From a virus, in IMG/VR virus record IMGVR_UViG_3300021962_007571, positions 1 to 64,000 of that record: DNA of 64,000 bases, one strand, 5' to 3'. Each line of letters opens with the position of its first letter. Within the stretch, counting starts at the first letter, position 1. Both the position numbers and the translations under genes were made by a program. Below, piece after piece: positions 17,500 through 24,612 of the stretch. The notes below the pieces were generated by a model. The model worked only from the letters and a program-made list of their open reading frames with translations, was not told the origin of the DNA and made no database searches.

Positions 17500-18536
17500 A
17501 CTAAGGTAGCTTCAAACGTTATTGTTGATGTTTGATTTGTAAATTCTTTTTCAATTTCAAACTTAACAACATCATTTCCGTTTACTTGTATTTTAGTAGG
17601 ATTCCTACCATAGTATTCATTATCAATATAAACATCATAGTTTTTGACATTATTAGTTTTAATTAATGTTAAATCAACAGTATCGTAAAATCTTTGTACA
17701 ACTAATGAGTTCTCATCAACAAATTCTATAACCACAGGATAATTTTTTGGGTTCTCTAAAGCTGGTCTTTTTTTCTTTTTGTTACCACCTTCTTGAACTT
17801 CGTATATTTGGAATACCCTTTCAACACCAGGTTTAACTTCAAACTCATCTTCATCTATTAAAAATCCTAACATTGTAAAATCATAACTTTGGATATAATA
17901 TTTTCTTTTTTCAATATCCATTACAGATTCATCTGAAACATTATCCATAATAATTGGAATGTAATGACCTTTAATATTTGTGTAGGCTTGTCTTGAAGAA
18001 AATTTTTGTAATATAGTTTTATTTAACGAGTTCAATTCTCTCATTCTATTACAAATTATTTTTACAGAATACTTTATATCAACAGGAACAGGTTGAGGTA
18101 TTTTATATACGTCAACATTTATTCTATCTCCGTCAAAACTAGGAACTGACGCATAATAATATTGTCTTCTATTTGGTATTGTATAAAGTAGGGATGGATT
18201 AGAACCGTATTTTATTTCGGGGGCTCTAATAACACTAATGAATGGTGGGGATACGTTTTTATCTAAATCTTGGAAATTCCAAGTTTGAGTAAACTGAGCC
18301 CAATTTTGTGTTGTGATTATAATATCAATATTAGGAATAACTTTTCCTTCAGAAACTACTCTTAAATCGTTTTTAACAAAATCTAAAAATCCTCTATCTA
18401 AATCGGCGTGCAAAATAGACTTAGGTAAAAATGTACCGTTTTCATTTATCTTATCTAACAACTCAACTCTTCTTGGATATAAAGTTCTGTGAGGTGTTAA
18501 ACTAATATCTTTTTTTATTTTTTTAGGAAATCCCAT
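17496..18536 (-). CDS. Tail completion/sheath stabiliser-like protein (gp15-like)
   Basis: A 346-residue protein in the neck block, directly after the gp14-like and zinc-ribbon genes and before the sheath gene, which is the position of T4 gp15. The central part (about residues 75-245) has the feel of gp15: a strand VDIKYSVKIICNRMRELNSLN, then a helix, then YIPIIMDNVSDESVMDIEKR and YIQSYDFTMLGFLI. Gp15 caps the tail tube and locks the sheath to the neck. Residues after about 250 form an extra beta-rich domain (NYPVVIEFVDENSLVVQRFY) not found in T4. It overlaps the upstream gene by one base. Similarity is weak, and the context carries most of the call. Confidence 0.45.
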   Translation of the reverse strand: MGFPKKIKKDISLTPHRTLYPRRVELLDKINENGTFLPKSILHADLDRGFLDFVKNDLRVVSEGKVIPNIDIIITTQNWAQFTQTWNFQDLDKNVSPPFISVIRAPEIKYGSNPSLLYTIPNRRQYYYASVPSFDGDRINVDVYKIPQPVPVDIKYSVKIICNRMRELNSLNKTILQKFSSRQAYTNIKGHYIPIIMDNVSDESVMDIEKRKYYIQSYDFTMLGFLIDEDEFEVKPGVERVFQIYEVQEGGNKKKKRPALENPKNYPVVIEFVDENSLVVQRFYDTVDLTLIKTNNVKNYDVYIDNEYYGRNPTKIQVNGNDVVKFEIEKEFTNQTSTITFEATLV

Positions 18537-19081
18537 TACTTTCTTATTTCATTAATTACAAATAATTTATTTTTTTTGTTTATCATATCAACTTCTTTTG
18601 CAGTGTATACTGGCTTCTCATTTGATTTATAAACAAAACTATCGTATTTGTAAGGATTGTATGTGACTACATTATCGTTAGCCTCTTCAGGAATATTTTC
18701 ACAAGGGTATTGACAATAATCAACCAAAGTACCAATAACAAATGCGTGAACATTCTTACTTTTTTCACTTCTAACTTTATCTTTACCACCTTGTCTAACT
18801 CTAAACTCAACATCTGTTAATTTAACATAATCGGCGTGAAGAATAACTTTTGACTTATATGTGACTGAAAACGTATGTTTGTGTAAATTATAGTAAACCA
18901 TAACTCTTAATCCTTTAAAGTCCTCTTCAGAATTATTGTGACCACATTTATGACAAATATATGGGTCGTCCCCTCCTTCAGATAAATCCCAAGACCAACC
19001 ACACTCGTCACAAATTACTTCATTATTTGTGACAGTTTCCATTATTAAATTTTTTTGTCTTTCGCTAATTATTATTTTCAT
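18536..19081 (-). CDS. Zinc-ribbon virion-associated protein with capsid-targeting-like N-terminus
   Basis: A 181-residue protein. Residues 24-46 hold a zinc ribbon with two CxxC knuckles, CDECGW and CHKCGH. Residues 58-120 contain a compact domain with VMVYYNLHKHTFSV, KVILHADYVKL and the motif KNVHAFVIG, a pattern I associate with small conserved phage proteins of unknown function. The N-terminus MKIIISERQKNLIMETV resembles other short amphipathic termini in this genome that carry I-x-E sites. It lies between gp14-like and gp15-like genes with one-base overlaps, so it is co-translated with neck proteins. Function is not known; a packaged nucleic-acid-binding protein would fit. Confidence 0.55.
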   Translation of the reverse strand: MKIIISERQKNLIMETVTNNEVICDECGWSWDLSEGGDDPYICHKCGHNNSEEDFKGLRVMVYYNLHKHTFSVTYKSKVILHADYVKLTDVEFRVRQGGKDKVRSEKSKNVHAFVIGTLVDYCQYPCENIPEEANDNVVTYNPYKYDSFVYKSNEKPVYTAKEVDMINKKNKLFVINEIRK

Positions 19082-19596
19082 TATAAACCTCTAAATTCAT
19101 TTTCACTTACAGGTGTTGCAATAATTGTCCTATAAAATGGTTTATAACCACCGTAAGTATGTTTATTATCAGACACAACCCTACCATCATTAGCCACAAC
19201 ATAGTATCTAACTCTTGTCTCGGTTTCGTAGTATCCAATATAATCACCATATTCAATATCAATATCCAATTCTTCTAAATGAGATTGATATACAGATATT
19301 CTAACATTACCAGGTTCAAACTGTTCAATTTTAGAATTACCTAAGTTTTTATTCTCAGGTGCCATAACTTGAACGAAGGCTTTAAACTCAACAGGAGTTC
19401 TAAACTTAATACCGTCAGATACTGTTTCCCCATAAACATCGTCTGTTTTAGTTTTATATCTATCAACTCTATATAAAACTAATGTAAAGTTCATATCACC
19501 TTCTAACCACTCTCTACCCATCTCAACATCCAATGCGTAGTCTTCAGCTCCAAAGAACTTTCCTAATCTTGTAATTGGCACTTTATTTTGACTCAT
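19081..19596 (-). CDS. Neck protein, T4 gp14-like
   Basis: A 171-residue protein with features of gp14 neck proteins. It has LYRVDRYKTKTDDVYGE near residue 40, then KFRTPVEFKAFVQ, then NVRISVYQSHLEELDIDIEYGDYIGY (a helix-turn before a GD-containing strand), and finally a YKPFYRTIIATPV strand near the end. Gp14 joins gp13 to form the neck that plugs the portal and accepts the tail. It is shorter than T4 gp14 (256). It starts the minus-strand tail operon, with a TATTTAT motif four bases upstream. The gp13-like partner is encoded on the plus strand at 23129. Confidence 0.6.
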   Translation of the reverse strand: MSQNKVPITRLGKFFGAEDYALDVEMGREWLEGDMNFTLVLYRVDRYKTKTDDVYGETVSDGIKFRTPVEFKAFVQVMAPENKNLGNSKIEQFEPGNVRISVYQSHLEELDIDIEYGDYIGYYETETRVRYYVVANDGRVVSDNKHTYGGYKPFYRTIIATPVSENEFRGL

Positions 19597-19600
19597 ATTG

Positions 19601-19608
19601 ATAAATAT
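19601..19608 (-). promoter_or_regulatory. TATTTAT motif upstream of the neck gene
   Basis: ATATTTAT on the minus strand, only four bases before the ATG at 19596. If it is a promoter the transcript would be nearly leaderless, so a translation-related role is also possible. Confidence 0.3.
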
Positions 19609-19643
19609 CTAAAAATTTATTATCATTACATAAATAATGTACT

Positions 19644-21425
19644 TTGGAAAATAACAACCGAGAAATAAGTCAATTATTAGAACAAAAGGCACTCAATATT
19701 CTTGAGTCGTATTCTGGTGCAAACAATTATCTACTTAGATTAAAAAGACAACAAGAATTAAATAAAAAATTCTACCCAACAAGGGCTCAGTCAGAATACA
19801 TTGTTAATTTTCATAATGTTGTTCCAAAGATTGCAAAAAAATGGGTTGACTTAGACCCATACTTTGCTAAAAAAATTGCCGACGAAAAACTATACACTAA
19901 AATACCTGAACAAGTTTGGATTGAAAAGTTATTAGTTGAGAAAGATAAGTCCTACCATATTTGGGGTAAAATATTTGAGAATGAGGATTTACACGAATTT
20001 TGGTTACCAAAGGGTGCCGTAATTAAAACCCACAAGGTTGAGAAAGTTGAAATAGACTACTCCAAGTACGGTCACAGACCTCCACTACAACATCAAAAAG
20101 AAGCAATAGAAAAATTAGTAGGGTGTAAAAAGTTTATTTTGGCGGATGATATGGGGTTAGGTAAAACTACCTCAACAATTATTGCCGCATTAGAAACAGG
20201 TGCTAAGAAAATTTTAATTGTTTGTCCAGCATCTTTAAAAATAAATTGGATGAGGGAAATTCAAAATTATACAGATAGAAGTGTTTTTATATGTGATGGT
20301 AAAAACTATTCAACTGAACACGATTTTGTTATTGTAAATTATGATATCCTTAAAAATTTTCACAATAACGATAAAAAAGAAAGACACACTTCATTAATAT
20401 TACAATCAAACTTTGAATTAGTAATTTTAGATGAAGCTCACGCAGTTAGTAACTCTCAAGCACAAAGAACAAAATTAGTTAATGATTTTGCTAAAACAAT
20501 TGACAAAATTTGGTTGTTATCAGGAACACCTATGACTTCAAGACCAATGAATTATTATAATTTATTAAATCTAATTGATAGTCCTGTTGCCCAAAATTGG
20601 ATGGCTTACGCAATTAGATATTGTGAAGGGTATCAATTTAAAGTTGGTAATAGAAAAATTTGGAAAACAACAGGTGCGTCTAACCTTGAAGAACTTAGGG
20701 ATAGGACTTCAATGCAATTTTTAAGAAGATTAAAAGAAGATGTTTTAGATTTACCTGATAAAATTATTACACCTGTATATCTAAGATTACGTTCAAGACT
20801 GTATGAAGAATTGATGGGTGAGTATTATGATTGGTACGATAAAAAAGAAGAAGAGTCATCATCATTAACTTTACAGTTTTCAAAGTTAATGAAAGTACGT
20901 CAAATTATTGCTGAAGAAAAACTACAATCAACATTTGAATTAGCCGAAAACATTTTAGAACAAGGTAAGAAAGTTATTATTTTTACAAACTTTACAGACA
21001 CTTTAAAAAAGATTGTTGAGAAATTTGGTAAAGAGTGCGTGTATCTTGATGGTAGTTGTTCTCCCGCTCAGAGACAATATGCGGTAGACCAATTTCAAGA
21101 AAATGATAAAATAAGAATATTTGTTGGAAACCTAAAAGCTGCGGGAGTCGGATTAACCTTAACCGCGGCTGAGGCGGTTATTATGAATGACTTATCATTT
21201 GTACCTGCAGAACACAGTCAGGCTGAGGATAGAGCTTATAGATATGGTCAAAAATCAAATGTTTCAGTGTTTTATCCAATATTTGAAAACACTATTGAAG
21301 GAGCAATCTATGATATTCTCTCAAAGAAAAAACAGATTATCAGTGTTGTTATGGGGGATAATGTGAACTCAGACCCTGCGGATGTTGTAGAGGAAATTCT
21401 TAAGATGATACAAAACAGTAGATAA
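19644..21425 (+). CDS. SNF2-family DNA helicase/translocase
   Basis: A 593-residue SNF2-type ATPase. Domain 1 has Walker A in DDMGLGKT (about residues 169-176), motif Ia VCPASLKINW, the DEAH box (about residue 263) and motif III LLSGTPM. Domain 2 has a YLDGSCSPAQRQ segment, GVGLTLTAA and motif VI QAEDRAYRYGQ with the conserved RxxRxGQ. Such enzymes remodel forks or displace protein from DNA; relatives include T4 UvsW and SMARCAL1-like annealing helicases. Translation must begin at TTG (19644): an in-frame stop lies three codons upstream, and the nearby ATG is in another frame with a quick stop. The N-terminal 120 residues are phage-specific. Confidence 0.85.
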   Translation: MENNNREISQLLEQKALNILESYSGANNYLLRLKRQQELNKKFYPTRAQSEYIVNFHNVVPKIAKKWVDLDPYFAKKIADEKLYTKIPEQVWIEKLLVEKDKSYHIWGKIFENEDLHEFWLPKGAVIKTHKVEKVEIDYSKYGHRPPLQHQKEAIEKLVGCKKFILADDMGLGKTTSTIIAALETGAKKILIVCPASLKINWMREIQNYTDRSVFICDGKNYSTEHDFVIVNYDILKNFHNNDKKERHTSLILQSNFELVILDEAHAVSNSQAQRTKLVNDFAKTIDKIWLLSGTPMTSRPMNYYNLLNLIDSPVAQNWMAYAIRYCEGYQFKVGNRKIWKTTGASNLEELRDRTSMQFLRRLKEDVLDLPDKIITPVYLRLRSRLYEELMGEYYDWYDKKEEESSSLTLQFSKLMKVRQIIAEEKLQSTFELAENILEQGKKVIIFTNFTDTLKKIVEKFGKECVYLDGSCSPAQRQYAVDQFQENDKIRIFVGNLKAAGVGLTLTAAEAVIMNDLSFVPAEHSQAEDRAYRYGQKSNVSVFYPIFENTIEGAIYDILSKKKQIISVVMGDNVNSDPADVVEEILKMIQNSR

Positions 21426-21439
21426 TTTTACAATTCTTG

Positions 21440-21448
21440 TTATTTATT
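21440..21448 (+). promoter_or_regulatory. TATTTAT motif upstream of the SOD-fusion gene
   Basis: TTATTTATT on the plus strand, 22 bases before the ATG at 21471, in the 45-base gap after the helicase gene. Candidate late promoter element. Confidence 0.35.
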
Positions 21449-21470
21449 AGATATACAAAAGCCTTAAAAT

Positions 21471-23138
21471 ATGAAAAATCTGGTAAATAAGATTGAAACG
21501 TTAGAAGAGGAAGTTCAGAAAAATGAAAAGGACTTCGCAAAAAAATTCTTCATTAACGAAATGAAAAAAATAGGAATAGAAAGACTACCCTACTCATATA
21601 GTTCCCTTAAAAGATTTATTGACCCTGAAACTATGGATGTTCACTATAACAAACATTATAAAGGGTATGTCGAAAAATTAAATTTAGCCTTAGATAAGAA
21701 AAAATTTGGTGATTTAGATTTAGAACAAATTGTTAAAACTATTAGTAGATTTAATAAAACTGTTAGAGATAATGCGGGTGGTGCTTACAATCACGCTTTA
21801 TTTTGGAAAATGTTGTCACCAAAAACTCAAAAACCAAAAGGTATGATTTTAAAACGTGTTGAAAAAGAATACGGTACCTTTGGTAATTTTAAAAAGAAGT
21901 TTGAGGAAATTGCTAAAGAAAGATTTGGTTCTGGTTGGGTTTGGTTAGTAGTAACAAAAACTAATAATCTAAAAATAATGTCCACCCCAAATCAAGACAA
22001 TCCTTTGATGAACGATGTTAAAAATGGTGGATATCCAATATTAGGATTAGATTTATGGGAACACGCATATTATCTAAAATATCGTAATAAAAGAGACGAA
22101 TACATTAAAAACTTTTGGGATGCGGTTAATTGGGATTTTGTAGAAAAATTATACAAAATGAAAATTGAAACAAGAATTGATGAGGATATTGTGATGCAAC
22201 AACTTATGAACGCTTCCAATAAAGACATCATCACAGAACAAGAAGCTAAGTCTCAAAGTTGTTCTCACGGTGAAGAAATAAAATTTAAACAATTACTATT
22301 TCCCTCTTCAGATTTAAAACAAAAAACAACCCTCTATTCAAGATTCAAACAAGACTATGTTAGAGGATGGATGGATATACTTAAAAAATCGTATCCTGAA
22401 AATTGGAAAGAAAAAAATTCTTTATTTGTTGGTCACGAATCAGGTTTATACAATAAAGAAAACGTTAGGTCGTTACTAATGAACTTAACTTCATCTTATT
22501 CGGCATTCTGTATTATTCATAAGGATGTTAATCAATATTTAGTCCAAAATAATCAATCACCAATAGAATACACAAACGACCCAAAACACAATTTGTCTGA
22601 ATTAAGAAGATTTTTCTCAGTTTTAGATGGTATTCGTTCGATTATTTTTAATAGAGAAAATCAATCAAATACTTTAAAACAAATTGGAGGAGTTCTTAAA
22701 AAAACAGATTGTCTTGGTAAAAGAAATGAGGACGCCGCTTGTAAAATAATTAATCAAAATTTAGGTGATGGTTCTTGTAAGATAGAATCAGGTGCGGGAC
22801 ATTCAAATGATATGTTATCAGGTATTGACGCAACATTAAAATTAGAAGGTAATAATTTAACCGCTCAAATAAAACCTTACAAAACAATTGTGGTTTCTGA
22901 TAATTTTGTAGCAATACAAGGGTCCTCAAGTACTCAAGAATATAAAAAGGTTGATACTATCATTTTTGTTAATGTAAAATCACTATCTGTTAAAATATTC
23001 AAAACTAATAATATTAAAATTGAAAAGGGTAACTTTTTAATTCCAAAAGAAAATGAAATTATGTCTATTGTTGGAACAGGAGATATTGAACTAATTGATT
23101 GTAACAAATATTTATCAGAAAACGCAATATGGGAATAA
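21471..23138 (+). CDS. Mn-type superoxide dismutase fused to a nuclease-like C-terminal domain
   Basis: A 555-residue fusion. Residues about 38-225 form a full Fe/Mn superoxide dismutase. Metal ligands are all present: His in MDVHYNKHY, His in YNHALFW, Asp and His in LDLWEHAYYL. Gly-Gly before the second ligand and Gln in STPNQDNPLM are the Mn-type signature. Residues about 230-555 are unrelated to SODs. A segment near residues 420-470 reads GKRNEDAACKII then GIDATLKLEG and TAQIKPYK, matching the G-D-x(n)-Q-x-K pattern of Mrr-like PD-(D/E)xK nucleases. SODs convert superoxide to peroxide and oxygen. The stop overlaps the start of the gp13-like neck gene by 10 bases, so co-translation with a virion protein is likely. 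The nuclease reading is tentative. Confidence 0.75.
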   Translation: MKNLVNKIETLEEEVQKNEKDFAKKFFINEMKKIGIERLPYSYSSLKRFIDPETMDVHYNKHYKGYVEKLNLALDKKKFGDLDLEQIVKTISRFNKTVRDNAGGAYNHALFWKMLSPKTQKPKGMILKRVEKEYGTFGNFKKKFEEIAKERFGSGWVWLVVTKTNNLKIMSTPNQDNPLMNDVKNGGYPILGLDLWEHAYYLKYRNKRDEYIKNFWDAVNWDFVEKLYKMKIETRIDEDIVMQQLMNASNKDIITEQEAKSQSCSHGEEIKFKQLLFPSSDLKQKTTLYSRFKQDYVRGWMDILKKSYPENWKEKNSLFVGHESGLYNKENVRSLLMNLTSSYSAFCIIHKDVNQYLVQNNQSPIEYTNDPKHNLSELRRFFSVLDGIRSIIFNRENQSNTLKQIGGVLKKTDCLGKRNEDAACKIINQNLGDGSCKIESGAGHSNDMLSGIDATLKLEGNNLTAQIKPYKTIVVSDNFVAIQGSSSTQEYKKVDTIIFVNVKSLSVKIFKTNNIKIEKGNFLIPKENEIMSIVGTGDIELIDCNKYLSENAIWE

Positions 23139-24241
23139 TATCAGAACCACACAGGTCAAAATTATACACAAGAGTTAAACATCTTTTAGGTGCACCGATA
23201 AGAAGTGTCGAATTAGAAGATGAAATGTTAGACTCGTTATTAGAATTAGCAATTGGAGATTATTCACAATATATCCAAGATTGGTTAATTGAATCTCAAT
23301 GGTCGGCATTACAAAATTTAAATTTAGATGAACAATCTTTAGCCAGAGCTTTTGTAACTAGAAGTTTAGACTATGAAACACGTTATAGTTACGCATATTC
23401 TAAAATTGTTGGACTACAGGCTGGTGGTGATTGGGTGTTGAAAAAAGATTTTATTGAACTTAAAAAAGGTCAACAATTGTATGAAATACCTAAAGGTAGA
23501 GAAATCAATGAATTACTTTGGTTTACACCTGCTGAGTTAACAAATATTTTATTTGACCCTTGGTCTTTTGGGGCTATGGGTGGACCTGGACTTGGAGGTC
23601 CTGGCGGATACTCTCAATTAGGTTATAGTGGTTCTTATTTCTTAATGCCTGCGTTTGATATGTTGTTAAGAATGCAAGAAATTAACATACAGAGAAGAAT
23701 TATTTCTTCAGAATTAACATATAGAATCACCGCGTTACCTGATGGTAAAAAAATGGTTCATTTAATGAACACACCAGGAGGTAAATTTGATTTTGGTAAT
23801 TCAAATTTTTACAGTGGTAAAGTTTGGTATTGGTATTATGATGTTGATGGCCCAGATAGAGATAAGTGTTTGGCAGAAAATCCTGATATTATCAAACTAC
23901 CTTCAGATGTTCCTTTTGATGAAATAGCTTGGATTGATTTAAATAACCCCGCCCAACAATGGGTTAGAAGATGGTTTATCGCTCTTTGTAAAGAAACGTT
24001 AGGAAGAGTTAGAGGGAAGTATAGTGGTAACTTAAAAACACCTGATAGTGAATTAACTATGGATTATCAAAGTTTATTAACTGAAGGTAAAGATGAAAAA
24101 TCTAAGTTAGAAGAAGAACTTAAACTAAGGTTAGAGAGAATGAGACCTGAAAAAATGATGGAGAAAGAAGCTTTAACCGCAGAAAATTTAAATAAGGCAA
24201 TGAAATTTAGAGCAATGCCAAGACAAATATACGTAATTTAA
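23129..24241 (+). CDS. Neck protein, T4 gp13-like
   Basis: A 370-residue protein with the hallmark C-terminal region of gp13 neck proteins: WVRRWFIALCKETLGRVRGK, then a DSELTMDYQSLLTEGKDE loop and a charged helix with KLEEELKLRLERM. The N-terminus (HRSKLYTRVKHLLGAPIRSV, then DEMLDSLLELAIGDYSQYI) matches the helical start of this family. A Gly-rich loop near residues 150-170 (GAMGGPGLGGPGGYSQLGYS) is an insertion. Gp13 and gp14 complete the head and accept the tail. It overlaps the SOD-fusion gene by 10 bases. It is encoded on the opposite strand from the gp14-like gene, an unusual split. Confidence 0.72.
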   Translation: MGIISEPHRSKLYTRVKHLLGAPIRSVELEDEMLDSLLELAIGDYSQYIQDWLIESQWSALQNLNLDEQSLARAFVTRSLDYETRYSYAYSKIVGLQAGGDWVLKKDFIELKKGQQLYEIPKGREINELLWFTPAELTNILFDPWSFGAMGGPGLGGPGGYSQLGYSGSYFLMPAFDMLLRMQEINIQRRIISSELTYRITALPDGKKMVHLMNTPGGKFDFGNSNFYSGKVWYWYYDVDGPDRDKCLAENPDIIKLPSDVPFDEIAWIDLNNPAQQWVRRWFIALCKETLGRVRGKYSGNLKTPDSELTMDYQSLLTEGKDEKSKLEEELKLRLERMRPEKMMEKEALTAENLNKAMKFRAMPRQIYVI

Positions 24242-24245
24242 TTAT

Positions 24246-24581
24246 ATGGGAATAATACGAAATACACCTTCAGAAAGAATAGTACAAGGTAAATTGGTTG
24301 TATCATCAGAACAAGTTATAGTTTCTGATTCACAATTTAAAACAAGAGGTGAAGGTGTTGTAATTGTAAAAGGTATCGACAGTAGTAAAGTTATTTTAGA
24401 CCACACAACAACTGATAGAGTAGTGATTAAGGCATTAACTAAAGTATTAATAATACCTATGAATGGCAAAATTGACGATGAATATGATGAACTTTTATTA
24501 GATAAAGGTTCTTGTGTGGAATTTTCATATTGTATTGGAAATTGGTACATACTAAGTTCAGACGGATTAAAAATGAGTTAA
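24246..24581 (+). CDS. Small beta-rich protein, function unknown
   Basis: A 111-residue protein starting five bases after the gp13-like gene and ending just before a terminator, so it belongs to the same operon. It is rich in Val, Ile and Ser with alternating strands (GKLVVSSEQVIVSDSQF, GVVIVKGIDSSKVILDH, TDRVVIKALTKVLIIP), suggesting a beta-sandwich or beta-helix. There are no catalytic motifs. The composition fits a small structural or decoration protein. A weaker frame on the opposite strand was rejected because spacing and terminator both favour this one. Confidence 0.55.
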   Translation: MGIIRNTPSERIVQGKLVVSSEQVIVSDSQFKTRGEGVVIVKGIDSSKVILDHTTTDRVVIKALTKVLIIPMNGKIDDEYDELLLDKGSCVEFSYCIGNWYILSSDGLKMS

Positions 24582-24585
24582 AAAT

Positions 24586-24612
24586 AAAAGGGGGTTTTAG
24601 ACCCCCTTTTTT
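24586..24612. terminator. Bidirectional rho-independent terminator
   Basis: AAAAGGGGG pairs with CCCCCTTTT around a 7-base loop, with A and T tracts on both sides. It separates the converging plus-strand neck operon and minus-strand DNA polymerase gene; the polymerase stop codon lies in its T tract. Confidence 0.9.

Noticed and set aside
24242-24550. A 102-codon minus-strand frame
   Set aside because: It is opposite the plus-strand small gene, which has better spacing to the gp13-like gene and to the terminator.
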